The notes beneath the pieces are model-generated. The model had not been told where the DNA came from. It did no database searches and saw only the letters and a list, made by a program, of their open reading frames with translations. Below are positions 48,593-57,897 of a stretch of 64,000 bases of DNA, piece after piece. Position numbers and translations under genes: made by a program. The DNA comes from Candidatus Hydrogenedens sp. (lineage in GTDB: Bacteria > Hydrogenedentota > Hydrogenedentia > Hydrogenedentales > CAITNO01), in NCBI GenBank assembly GCA_012522755.1, contig JAAYJV010000048.1:16425-80424 (forward strand), given 5' to 3'. Within the stretch, counting starts at the first letter, position 1. Every line of letters starts with the position of its first letter.

Positions 48593-49726
48593 ATGCCTGC
48601 TGCAAAAGACTTATATGAAATCCTGGGTGTGCCCGCCACGGCCAGCCAGGAAGAAATCCGCAAGGCCTATCTGAAGCTTGCCCACAAGTATCACCCTGAT
48701 AAAACAGGGGGAGACAAGGAAGCGGAAGATAAGCTCAAAGAGATCAATGCGGCCTATGATGTGTTGAAAAACCCTGAAAAACGGCAGCAGTACGATCGCT
48801 TCGGCACTGCGGACGGTCAGCCCTTCGGAGGCTTTGAGGGCGGCTTCGGTGGTGGCTTTGAAGGCGGCTTCGGCGGTGGTTTCGGTGATATTTTTGATAT
48901 GCTTTTCGGGCAGCAGGGCGGTCGGCAACGGGCCAACCGTCCTCAGCCCGGACATGATCTGGAATACGAACTGCTTCTGACCATGGAAGAGGTGGTCAAG
49001 CCCCTCAGCAAAAAGATCAGCTTCGCCCGAAAAGAAAACTGTTCGGATTGTAATGGAAGCGGAGCAGCCAGAGGCAGCAGGCCCGAGACCTGTCCCGACT
49101 GTCAGGGCACTGGACAGGTACGCAGCTCTCAGGGCTTTTTCAGTATGAGCCGTCCCTGCGCCCGCTGTTCAGGAACAGGGCTGTTCATCGCCAAACCCTG
49201 CCAGACCTGTAAGGGGAAGGGGCAGGTGCGCTCCAAGCGGGACGTGAGCGTCAATATTCCCGCCGGAGTGGATACGGGCATGCGTCTGCGTCTTGCAGGC
49301 GAAGGCGAAGCGGGGCTTCGCGGAGGACCACGAGGTGACCTCTATATCCGTATCAAAATTGCGCCCCATCCTTTTTTCGAACGGGTGAACGAAGACGTGT
49401 ATTGCACGGCCACTATTTCGTTCACGCAAGCCGCTCTGGGTGCCACAATCCGTGTGCCGACCCTTACAGGCATGGGCGATTTGAAGGTGCCCCCCGGTAC
49501 CCAGTCAGGGGCGAAACTACGCCTTCGCGGCCATGGATATCTCGCCATGCACGGATTCCGCCAGGGTGATCAATTTGTTCTGATCCACGTGGAAACACCC
49601 CAGAAGCTCTCCAGGCCCCAGCGTGAATTGCTTGAAAAACTGGAAAGTCAGGGGAACGCCAAGACCTATCCCAAGCGTGCCGAATACGAAAAAACCATCG
49701 AAAATCTGCGGAAACAGAAAAAATAA
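48593..49726 (+). CDS. dnaJ: Molecular chaperone DnaJ
   Basis: J-domain DLYEILGVPATASQEEIRKAYLKLAHKYHPDKTG, G/F-rich segment, four zinc-finger motifs (CSDCNGSG, CPDCQGTG, CARCSGTG, CQTCKGKG). Confidence 0.97.
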   Translation: MPAAKDLYEILGVPATASQEEIRKAYLKLAHKYHPDKTGGDKEAEDKLKEINAAYDVLKNPEKRQQYDRFGTADGQPFGGFEGGFGGGFEGGFGGGFGDIFDMLFGQQGGRQRANRPQPGHDLEYELLLTMEEVVKPLSKKISFARKENCSDCNGSGAARGSRPETCPDCQGTGQVRSSQGFFSMSRPCARCSGTGLFIAKPCQTCKGKGQVRSKRDVSVNIPAGVDTGMRLRLAGEGEAGLRGGPRGDLYIRIKIAPHPFFERVNEDVYCTATISFTQAALGATIRVPTLTGMGDLKVPPGTQSGAKLRLRGHGYLAMHGFRQGDQFVLIHVETPQKLSRPQRELLEKLESQGNAKTYPKRAEYEKTIENLRKQKK

Positions 49727-49739
49727 TTTCTTCCCCGGT

Positions 49740-50561
49740 TTATTTTTTCTCTGTCATCAACTGACGCCAATTATCCCGCTGAAGAAAACAACCTTCCACA
49801 TTGGATTCCAGTTCTTTGAACATGGCCGGGGTCAGAGAGAAAGAAAGCATGTCCTTCGGAAGCAGGTGGCGCACATTGATTCGTGCGGATATATCAATCA
49901 TACCCACAATGGCCCGGGGGAATTCCCGTTTCTGTTCATTGTAGAGGGCGATACCCGCCGCCTGGCAGCCGGCGGCGAAGGGTACGATCACACGCTCCTT
50001 ATCGGGATGCTCATAATGACTGAGTACCGTGAGAGCGGACAATTGATCCGGATTGACAAAGAGCGTGATGCTTTGTACCTGCGGATTGTCCAGGTCTCCC
50101 TCTTCCAGGGGGCGAAGGACGACGTACTCTGCGGGAATTTCGCGGGGACCCAGATACTCCACAAAGCGGCGCGCGGCATCGGCATCTTTCAGATAACGTT
50201 CCCCTGAAAGATACTCCCGGGCCATGGCTTTATTACCCGCCTCTGTCATGGCCGTGGCGATCATATCAGCACCGGGGATGTCTTTGTTGCCCTCAGAGAG
50301 GAAACGAAAAAAAGCGTCTTTGCCTCCGGGAAACTGTTCATAACAATTCCCCAGACCCATGCCCACGCCTCCACCGGGACAGCCATAACTTGACCGGGAT
50401 ATGGCTGCGACACGACCCTTGGCAGCCGTTACGAGGTGAAACATGAGACAGCCCCATTTCCCTTCTTTGAATTCCAAAGCCTTTTCCGGTTTCTCATCCT
50501 GCCAGAGCAATGAAACAGGCTTGAACTGCAATTGAAGGGCATCGAGTAATTGACTTTTCAT
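49740..50561 (-). CDS. DUF169 family protein
   Basis: LQFKPVSLLWQDEKPEKALEFKEGKWGCLMFHLVTAAKGRVAAISRSSYGCPGGGVGMGLG ... VPFAAGCQAAGIALY. Confidence 0.75.
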   Translation of the reverse strand: MKSQLLDALQLQFKPVSLLWQDEKPEKALEFKEGKWGCLMFHLVTAAKGRVAAISRSSYGCPGGGVGMGLGNCYEQFPGGKDAFFRFLSEGNKDIPGADMIATAMTEAGNKAMAREYLSGERYLKDADAARRFVEYLGPREIPAEYVVLRPLEEGDLDNPQVQSITLFVNPDQLSALTVLSHYEHPDKERVIVPFAAGCQAAGIALYNEQKREFPRAIVGMIDISARINVRHLLPKDMLSFSLTPAMFKELESNVEGCFLQRDNWRQLMTEKK

Positions 50562-50849
50562 GGGGGCTGTCCTTTTTTAATAAGGTCTGTGGTTGTGTGC
50601 AGTACGCAATAATGGAATCATAGCAAATCCGGGAAGGAAGAAGAAATTGCTTTTGCCAGAGGGCTGTGCGCCAAGTGGACGGCGGGGCGAGCCTCTGGAT
50701 CTTTACAAAGACATTGAGGTTATAAAGATCTCTCAGAGTCGGTCGGATCGGACGGATCGGTCGGATCGGACGGATGTGGGAGAGGCTCGGGTTGGGGTCA
50801 GGACATTTATGATGAGTTAGTGGACAGAATGGACCGAGTTGGACCAATT

Positions 50850-50869
50850 GGGCACGGCATGCCGTGCCC
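50850..50869. repeat. 20-bp perfect palindrome, copy 1
   Basis: GGGCACGGCATGCCGTGCCC. Confidence 0.95.
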
Positions 50870-51068
50870 CTACCTGCCCTCGCTCCTCGTCCTTCGCGCG
50901 GAAAAACCGGGAAGACGGCGGGGGCGAGCCTCTGGATCTTTACAAAGACATTGAGGTTATAACGATCTCACAGAGTCGGTCGGATCGGACGGATGTGGGA
51001 GAGGCTCGGGTTGAGGTCAGGACATTTATTATGAGTTAGTGGACAGAATGGACCGAGTTGGACTAATT

Positions 51069-51088
51069 GGGCACGGCATGCCGTGCCC
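51069..51088. repeat. 20-bp perfect palindrome, copy 2
   Basis: GGGCACGGCATGCCGTGCCC. Confidence 0.95.
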
Positions 51089-51263
51089 CTACCTGCCCTC
51101 GTTCCTCGTTCATCGCCCCTCATCCCCGTCCCTTGCCCTCGCTCCTTGCCCCTCATAACGCCTTTTGAGTCAGTCTATGTTAAAATATAAACTATTCAGG
51201 GACAGGCTGTTCCAAAGCCTTATCACAGGCTTGTGCAAAGCGACACCATAGAAAGGTATTTCA

Positions 51264-52529
51264 TTGAAAAAACGTTTATCCATTGCTCTGGTTGGTGCCG
51301 GTATGTTTGGCGGTGATGTGCATATGCGCGCTTATTGCCAGTTTGCCCGATATGGCTTGTTGCCCTGGCTGGGTCGTCTGGGTCTGGATTGCAGTGCCCG
51401 TGCTCTGGGCGATATCGAAATCGATTTCGTGGCTTTGGGAACCCGTACGGAAGCTTCAGCAAAAGCACGGCTTGCGGAATTTCAAAAGATGGGTCTGGAC
51501 TTCGCCATTTACCACGGAGAAGAACCCTGGGTGGATATTCTCCGGGATTTCCCTGATCTGGATGTGCTTGCCATTGCCACACCGGACCATCTTCACACGG
51601 CTCCGGCTCTGGCTGCTCTGGAGGCCGGTGCCCATGTGATCATGGAAAAGCCCATGGCTCTAGATGCGGAAGAGGCGGATGCCATCATCGCCGCTGCGAA
51701 AAAATCGGGACGTATCGTCGGTGTGGACATGCACAAGCGTTATGACCCCGATCACCTGCGGATCCGTGATGACTTGCTGGAAAAAATCGGGGAGCCTCTT
51801 TACGGCGTGGCTCTTCTGGAAGAACCTCTGGCCGTGTCCACGGAAGTATTCAAAGGCTGGGCTGAAAAAAGCGATCCTTTCAGTTATGTGGGCTGTCACT
51901 GGACTGATCTGTTCATCGCCATGATGGGTGTGAAACCTGTATCCCTCCATGCTGTAGGCCAGAAGAAAAAGCTTCGCCAGGAATATAACATGGATGCTTT
52001 TGATGCGGTCCAGGTGAAAATTCAATTTGATAACGGCATGAGTATCGACTTTCATAACAACTGGATTCTTCCGGATTCCTTTGAAGGACCCGTGAACCAG
52101 GAAAGCCGCATTTTCGGGACTCATGGTCTTGTTGAATCGGATACGCAATACAGAGGCCTGCGCTTCGTGTCCGAAAAGGAAGGCATGAAGACAGCCAATG
52201 TGCATATGACCCGCAATGTGAAACGACCTGACAACAGTCAGGCCTATTGTGGCTATGGCGTGGACAGTATCACTGTTTGTATCGAAAAAATCGCACAAGT
52301 GAAGTTTCTTGGCAAAAGTCCGGAAGAACTGGCTGATGAGTATCCCAATGCGGAGGAAGGACGCCTCTCCGTCCTCATAGTCCATGCGGCCCGTGAAGTG
52401 ATGATGCGCAATCATGCTTATCTGGAAGAAGGCAAAGGCGCACCTGTGACAGCCCTTTTCAATGTAGAAGGCATTACGATTGTGGATCCTTACAAAGGCA
52501 ATGAACTGATTTACAAGCGTCCGATCTGA
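51264..52529 (+). CDS. Gfo/Idh/MocA family oxidoreductase (TTG start)
   Basis: LSIALVGAGMFGGDVHMRAY, DVLAIATPDHLHTAPALAALEAGAHVIMEKPMALDAEEADAIIAAAKKSGRIVGVDMHKRYDP. Confidence 0.92.
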   Translation: MKKRLSIALVGAGMFGGDVHMRAYCQFARYGLLPWLGRLGLDCSARALGDIEIDFVALGTRTEASAKARLAEFQKMGLDFAIYHGEEPWVDILRDFPDLDVLAIATPDHLHTAPALAALEAGAHVIMEKPMALDAEEADAIIAAAKKSGRIVGVDMHKRYDPDHLRIRDDLLEKIGEPLYGVALLEEPLAVSTEVFKGWAEKSDPFSYVGCHWTDLFIAMMGVKPVSLHAVGQKKKLRQEYNMDAFDAVQVKIQFDNGMSIDFHNNWILPDSFEGPVNQESRIFGTHGLVESDTQYRGLRFVSEKEGMKTANVHMTRNVKRPDNSQAYCGYGVDSITVCIEKIAQVKFLGKSPEELADEYPNAEEGRLSVLIVHAAREVMMRNHAYLEEGKGAPVTALFNVEGITIVDPYKGNELIYKRPI

Positions 52530-52585
52530 ATGCACAAGGCACTGTCCGCCTGAAAGGGATGGACTGACCAAGGAGACCTATACCC

Positions 52586-53296
52586 GTGGCTCGTATGGCT
52601 CGTTTTATTGTTCCCGGTTTTGTACACCATGTGGAACAACACAGTTCTCTGGACGCCCCTGTTTTTCGTTCCGACGGAGATTATAAAAAATACCTCAGTC
52701 TTCTGGCGGAGCATGCCCTGGAAAAAGGAGTGTCCATCTGGGCCTACTGTATTCTACCCCACAGCATTCATCTCGTTGTGGTTCCTCGCGACGAAGAGGC
52801 CCTGAGCTCCATGATTCGCGATGTGCATGCTTTCTACTCCGCCTATTATAATTTGACCTATGATCATAGCGGTACACTCTGGCGTGGTCGTTTTCAAAGT
52901 TGTGTCGTTGATGATCTGCTTGTGATGACGGCTGTTCGTCTGGTGGAATGTCACCCGGCGCATCTGGGGCTGGTGGACAGGGCCGAAAAATATGAGTGGT
53001 CCAGTGCGGCCGCCCACAGCAGCCGGGAGGAGCATCCTTTCCTGGAAAAAAGCTTTCCGCCTCCCGATATGCGTGACAACTGGCCTTCTTTTCTGAAGGA
53101 AAGTACACAGGCCGAGGCACTGGAAGAACAGCTTCAGATGTATACCCGTACGGGCCGTCCCTGGGGCACTCTGGAGTTTCTTCTTGGCCTCGAAAAACAA
53201 TATAATCGGAGTTTGATCCCTCGTAAACGGGGACGAAAACCCAAGCAGAAAAACAATGATGATGGAGTATCTGTTGAAGATGAGACAGAGGAGTAG
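52586..53296 (+). CDS. REP-associated tyrosine transposase (Y1_Tnp/RAYT)-like protein with altered catalytic motif
   Basis: MARMARFIVPGFVHHVEQHSSLDAPVFRSDGDYKKYLSLLAEHALEKGVSIWAYCILPHSIHLVVVP...HAFYSAYYNLTYDHSGTLWRGRFQS...RLVECHPAHLGLVDRAEKYEWSSAAAH; overall pattern of RAYTs but HSIH where NHVH is expected. Confidence 0.85.
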   Translation: MARMARFIVPGFVHHVEQHSSLDAPVFRSDGDYKKYLSLLAEHALEKGVSIWAYCILPHSIHLVVVPRDEEALSSMIRDVHAFYSAYYNLTYDHSGTLWRGRFQSCVVDDLLVMTAVRLVECHPAHLGLVDRAEKYEWSSAAAHSSREEHPFLEKSFPPPDMRDNWPSFLKESTQAEALEEQLQMYTRTGRPWGTLEFLLGLEKQYNRSLIPRKRGRKPKQKNNDDGVSVEDETEE

Positions 53297-53305
53297 CGAA
53301 AACCC

Positions 53306-54286
53306 ATGGCGGCCATAGTAACCACTGATTTGAGCAAGAGCTACAAGCAACTGGGCAAAGCGACCGTTCATTCTCTCTCCGGCCTGAACATGGAGGTGGG
53401 TGAGAACGAAATCTTCGGTTTTCTGGGAAGAAATGGAGCAGGAAAGACGACAGCCATCAAGTTGCTGACGGGACTGATCCGGGCGAGCCGTGGCGGAGCA
53501 GAAATATTCGGGAAAGATTCACGCCTTCCCGATGCCCGCGCTCATATAGGCTATCTTCCCGAACACCCCTATTTTTATGAGTATCTGACGCCCAGAGAAA
53601 GCCTGGAGTTTTACGCGGAGCTTCGCGGCGTGGAAAAGAGCCGGCGTAAATCGGAATGGCTCCGTATTTCCGAGATGTTGGATCTGGACGAGTTTGCAGA
53701 CAGACGTATCCGTGGCTTTTCCAAAGGCATGCGTCAACGTGTCGGTCTGGCTGTGTCGCTCATTGGCGATCCGCCGTTGCTGATTCTGGATGAGCCCATG
53801 AGCGGCTTGGATCCTCACGGTCGGCGCATGGTTCGCGAGCTCATGCTCCGACTTCGCAGCGAAGGCAAAACTGTCTTTTTCAGCTCTCATATCCTCTCTG
53901 ATGTGGAAGAAATTTCCGACCGCGTCGCCATTCTCGTCTCAGGGAAACTGGCGGCCAGCGGGCGTATTGAAGACTTGAGTGGCGACGGTGAAAAAGCCAT
54001 TGAACTGTGCTGTACCGGTCTGAAGGGGGAAGCTTTAAATGCTCTGGCGGCCCGTGGCATGAAGGGCACAGCCGATGAGGAAGGGCGGATTCGCTTTCTC
54101 GTCCCGGATGTGGACCAGAGTGCTGGCCTCATCACTGAAATTCAACAACAGGGAGGCATCTTACTCTCCATGGTTCCTGTTCTGGAGTCCTTGGAAGACT
54201 TCTTCACCAAACTGGAGCAGCGGGATCCTTCCTCTGGGAGAAAAGAAACGAAATCGGCTGCGAAGGAGACTGAGTCCCATGAATAG
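53306..54286 (+). CDS. ABC transporter ATP-binding protein
   Basis: Walker A GFLGRNGAGKTTAIKLLTG, signature FSKGMRQRVGLAVSLIGDPPLLILDEPMSGLDPHGRR, H-loop FFSSHIL. Confidence 0.95.
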   Translation: MAAIVTTDLSKSYKQLGKATVHSLSGLNMEVGENEIFGFLGRNGAGKTTAIKLLTGLIRASRGGAEIFGKDSRLPDARAHIGYLPEHPYFYEYLTPRESLEFYAELRGVEKSRRKSEWLRISEMLDLDEFADRRIRGFSKGMRQRVGLAVSLIGDPPLLILDEPMSGLDPHGRRMVRELMLRLRSEGKTVFFSSHILSDVEEISDRVAILVSGKLAASGRIEDLSGDGEKAIELCCTGLKGEALNALAARGMKGTADEEGRIRFLVPDVDQSAGLITEIQQQGGILLSMVPVLESLEDFFTKLEQRDPSSGRKETKSAAKETESHE

Positions 54287-55043
54287 AATCATCACCATTG
54301 CCCGCAATACCTTCACTGAATCCGTTCGGGATAAAGTTCTGTATGTCCTTCTTTTCTTCGCCCTGTCCACCATTCTGGGCTCCAAAGTACTGGGTTGGAT
54401 CAGTATCGGTCAGAGCATCAAAATCATCAAGGATATTTCTCTGGCGGCCATGTCCGTATTCGGAGCGCTCATCGCCATTTTTGTGGGTGCCACGCTGGTG
54501 TACAAAGAGATAGACAAGAAAACACTCTATACCATCCTGGCGCAACCCATGAAACGCCATGAATTCATTGTCGGCAAATATCTGGGACTGATGAGCCTGC
54601 TGGCCGTATCGCTGTTCATTATGGCGGCCGGTTCCACACTCTACCTGAAAATTTCAGGAGCCAACCTGGGTGTGATCTGGATACAGGCCATTGTGCTGAT
54701 TTATATGAAGCTGCTTCTCATCACCGCTTTCGCCATTTTATTGTCCAGCCTCGTTTCTCCAATTCTGGGAGCAATCATAGTCTTTTCATTTTATGTGGGC
54801 GGTCATGCAACCGATGTTTTCCGTGATCTTCCGCCTCAGTTTAAAGATACCCTTTCCAAGCAGGTTCTGGAGATCCTCTATTATGTGGTTCCCAATCTGA
54901 ATCTTTTCAATATCCAGTCTGAAGCGGCGAATATGGTACCTGTCACCTGGTCTTATGTCTGTTATACCTTCTGCTACAGTCTGAGTTGGACTGTGCTGTT
55001 ATTGATTCTGGCCTGCCTGGCTTTTGAGAGGCGCGATGTATGA
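54279..55043 (+). CDS. ABC-2 type transporter permease
   Basis: MNRIITIARNTFTESVRDKVLYVLLFFALSTILGSKVLGW..., six predicted TM helices, KEIDKKTLYTILAQPMKRHEFIVGKYLGL. Confidence 0.88.
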   Translation: MNRIITIARNTFTESVRDKVLYVLLFFALSTILGSKVLGWISIGQSIKIIKDISLAAMSVFGALIAIFVGATLVYKEIDKKTLYTILAQPMKRHEFIVGKYLGLMSLLAVSLFIMAAGSTLYLKISGANLGVIWIQAIVLIYMKLLLITAFAILLSSLVSPILGAIIVFSFYVGGHATDVFRDLPPQFKDTLSKQVLEILYYVVPNLNLFNIQSEAANMVPVTWSYVCYTFCYSLSWTVLLLILACLAFERRDV

Positions 55044-56068
55044 GCCGCCCCATTCGTATTATAAGCTTTCTTCTCGTGCTTTCCCTCTGCTTCGGCACGG
55101 CGACGATTTTCTTGCAGCTGGCCGATGGCAAGCGCAAAGACCGCGACAATGAAGAACTGCTTTACCTTCCCAATGAAAAACTGTTGAGTTATTTCACAGC
55201 CGGATTGAACACTGTCATTGCCGATTTGATCTGGCTCCATTGCATCCAGTACACGGCCCATGAACACCGGGGCAAGCGGGTCTTCAAATGGCTGGAACAC
55301 ATGCTGATTACGGCGACCCGCCTCGATCCCTATTTTGTGGATGTATACCGCTTCGGCGTCATGTTTCTCGCCGCTCTCAGGGCCGATCCGGACGCCAGTC
55401 TCAATCTGGCTTATGAAGGCGTGAAAGTGAATCCTCATGCCTGGTCGCTGCCTTATGAGGCGGCCATGGTCTATCTGTTGAACAAGCGCGAAGAAGAGAA
55501 TTCACGCTACATGGCCACCCAGCTCTTGAGTCTGGCCACTTCCACAGGCCACGCTCCTGGCGGTATCGTGAATCTTACGGCAAAGCTTCAGGATGAATTC
55601 AATCTTCTCGAAGTGGAGCAGGATATGTGGGTGGAAATGGCCGCCAGCCACGACAGCTTTCTCAGTGAGCTGGGCAAAAGAAAGCTGGAAGAAATTGAAC
55701 TGAAAAAGATTACAGAAATATTGAACAGACAGAGCCGCCTGTATTACCAGGAAAAAGGACAATACCCGAGCTCTCTGGAAGATTTGCTTGAAGCCGGGCT
55801 GATTCCCTATCTGCCAGAAGACGGGCTGGGCGGTGAATTTTTTCTGGGAGACGAAGGCCGGGCATATAATACAACCCTGCTGGAAGATGAGGTGATCCGG
55901 GCCAGAAATATTCTGATCAATGCTCTGGACGTATACCATGCCACGCACAACGCCTATCCCCATACTCTGGAAGGACTGGTGGAAGACGGGCAACTGGACG
56001 CCATCCCGGAGCATCCCTATCCCGGAAAGAGCTGGGATTATGATCCCTCATTGGCCGAGGTGCACTGA
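55040..56068 (+). CDS. Hypothetical membrane-anchored protein with TPR-like region and pseudopilin-like C-terminal repeats
   Basis: N-terminal TM IRIISFLLVLSLCFGTATIF; ITATRLDPYFVDVYRFGVMFLAALRADPDASLNLAYEGVKVNP; two motifs YYQEKGQYPSSLEDLLEAGLIPYLPEDGLGGEFF and YHATHNAYPHTLEGLVEDGQLDAIPEHPYPGKSWDYDP. Confidence 0.65.
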   Translation: MSRPIRIISFLLVLSLCFGTATIFLQLADGKRKDRDNEELLYLPNEKLLSYFTAGLNTVIADLIWLHCIQYTAHEHRGKRVFKWLEHMLITATRLDPYFVDVYRFGVMFLAALRADPDASLNLAYEGVKVNPHAWSLPYEAAMVYLLNKREEENSRYMATQLLSLATSTGHAPGGIVNLTAKLQDEFNLLEVEQDMWVEMAASHDSFLSELGKRKLEEIELKKITEILNRQSRLYYQEKGQYPSSLEDLLEAGLIPYLPEDGLGGEFFLGDEGRAYNTTLLEDEVIRARNILINALDVYHATHNAYPHTLEGLVEDGQLDAIPEHPYPGKSWDYDPSLAEVH

Positions 56069-56172
56069 GGCTGGTGCCGGTGAACCCGCCCGGCTGTACT
56101 TCCCACTGACAGACCCGCCTCCAGAGTCAGGCGCCACTTCTTTAACCTGCATGCCAACAGATTGAATCATAC

Positions 56173-57897
56173 GTGAATAACCCCATGATACGCTATCAAG
56201 AAAAACCTGTCATCGTACAATCGGATCGCTCGATCCTGCTGGAAACGGATGGCCCCTGCTTTGAAGAGGCCCGCGATGCCCTGGCCAGTTTCGCCGAGCT
56301 TGTCAAGTCGCCGGAACATATCCATACCTACAGGCTCAGTTCGCTCTCCCTGTGGAATGCCGCGTCTCTCGGCATGACCGTTGACGAAGTCATCGCTTTG
56401 CTGGAGAAGTACAGCCGCTATGAGATACCGCAAAATATTCTGGCCGATATTCAGGATCAGATGTCGCGTTATGGCCGTGTCAGGCTCTATCGCTGCGAAG
56501 ATGGCGGACTGGCTCTCACGGCTGATCACCCTCTGCTCATCCGAGAACTGTTGAGCCATCGCTCAGTGAAAGACTATGTCAGCGGTGTGGAAGCGAACCA
56601 TACTCTACTGGTCAAAGCGGAAAACCGTGGTAATATCAAATCCGCCCTCATCAAAATTGGTTTTCCCGTGGAAGATCTGGCCGGATATGCCGATGGTGCT
56701 CCGCTGGAGGTGGCCATTCGCGACATTTCTCTCTCCGGCCATCCTTTCCAACTCCGCCATTATCAAAAAGAATCGGTGGACGCTTTTTATCTGAACGGAT
56801 CCAACAAAGGGGGGAGCGGTGTCATCGTTCTTCCCTGTGGTGCGGGAAAGACCATTGTGGCCATAGGCGCCCTCACAGCTGTGAAGAGCCATACTCTCAT
56901 TCTCGCAACCAACACGGTGGCACTGCGACAATGGAAGAATGAACTGCTGGACAAAACGACACTGCGCGAAGAGGATATCGGTGAGTACAGCGGTGATCAG
57001 AAAGAGATCAGGCCTGTCACCATCGCCACCTATCAGGTGCTCACCTATCGCAAAACAAAAAACAGCCCCTTCATCCACTTTGATCTTTTTGACAAAGCAC
57101 TCTGGGGACTGGTGATTTATGACGAAGTGCATACCCTCCCGGCCCCTGTGTTCCGGGCGACGGCCTCCATCCAGGCCAAACGCCGGCTGGGCCTCACGGC
57201 AACTCTCGTGAGAGAAGACGGTCAGGAAGAGGAGGTTTTCAGTCTCATCGGGCCCAAGAAGTATGATGTGCCCTGGAAAGTACTGGAGAGACAAGGCTGG
57301 ATCGCCGAAGCCAGTTGCGCTGAGATACGTGTGCCCCTCTCGCAGACCTTGAAGTTTGAATATGCCGTGGCGCAGAAAAGGAAAAAGTTTCGAATCGCTT
57401 CCACCAATAATGCCAAGGTGGAGGTCTGTGAACGCCTCATTGAGCACCATAAAGAGGACAATATTCTGGTCATCGGTCAGTATATCAGCCAGCTCAAAGA
57501 GATCGCCAGACATTTTCAGGCGCCTATCATTACGGGTCAGACTCCGGTCACGAAAAGACAGGAACTCTATGGCGCCTTCCGCAATGGCGAGATCAAATTG
57601 ATCATTGTCTCCAAAGTGGCCAACTTCGCCATTGATCTGCCCGATGCGAATGTGGCGATTCAGGTGAGCGGTACTTTCGGATCCCGTCAGGAAGAAGCCC
57701 AGCGGCTGGGCCGTATTCTCCGACCCAAACAGACCGCATCGCCCAATGCCTGTTTCTATTCTCTGGTGAGCAAAGACACCTGTGATCAGGATTTTGCTCT
57801 GAAACGTCAGATGTTTCTGACGGAGCAGGGGTACAAATATAAAATTATCGACAGTCCCCAGCTCGATGAACTTCTGGGAGGTGTTGCTGATGAGTAA
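56173..57897 (+). CDS. XPB/Rad25-type superfamily 2 DNA helicase (GTG start)
   Basis: FQLRHYQKESVDAF, VIVLPCGAGKTIVAIGALT, LVIYDEVHTLPAPVFR, LGLTATLVREDGQEEEVFSLIGPKKYDVPWKVLERQGWIA, GTFGSRQEEAQRLGRILRPK. Confidence 0.93.
   Translation: MNNPMIRYQEKPVIVQSDRSILLETDGPCFEEARDALASFAELVKSPEHIHTYRLSSLSLWNAASLGMTVDEVIALLEKYSRYEIPQNILADIQDQMSRYGRVRLYRCEDGGLALTADHPLLIRELLSHRSVKDYVSGVEANHTLLVKAENRGNIKSALIKIGFPVEDLAGYADGAPLEVAIRDISLSGHPFQLRHYQKESVDAFYLNGSNKGGSGVIVLPCGAGKTIVAIGALTAVKSHTLILATNTVALRQWKNELLDKTTLREEDIGEYSGDQKEIRPVTIATYQVLTYRKTKNSPFIHFDLFDKALWGLVIYDEVHTLPAPVFRATASIQAKRRLGLTATLVREDGQEEEVFSLIGPKKYDVPWKVLERQGWIAEASCAEIRVPLSQTLKFEYAVAQKRKKFRIASTNNAKVEVCERLIEHHKEDNILVIGQYISQLKEIARHFQAPIITGQTPVTKRQELYGAFRNGEIKLIIVSKVANFAIDLPDANVAIQVSGTFGSRQEEAQRLGRILRPKQTASPNACFYSLVSKDTCDQDFALKRQMFLTEQGYKYKIIDSPQLDELLGGVADE

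Larger units (their letters stand above)
50680..51105. repeat. Tandem pair of a ~220-240 bp modular intergenic repeat
   Basis: GCGAGCCTCTGGATCTTTACAAAGACATTGAGGTTATAA...GGACATTTAT.ATGAGTTAGTGGACAGAATGGACCGAGTTGGAC..ATTGGGCACGGCATGCCGTGCCCCTACCTGCCCTCG occurs twice (starts ~50688 and ~50925); copy 1 carries two 18-bp units TCGGTCGGATCGGACGGA (50739-50774), copy 2 one. Confidence 0.95.

Noticed and set aside
50739-50774. Tandem 18-bp repeats considered as a CRISPR array
   Set aside because: Only two contiguous units, no spacers, no cas genes in the window
50494-51156. Small ORFs such as ...SRSDRTDRSDRTDVGEARV... and ...HIRPIRPIRPIRPTL... in the 50.5-51.2 kb region
   Set aside because: They are translations of the 18-bp and palindromic noncoding repeats, not conserved proteins
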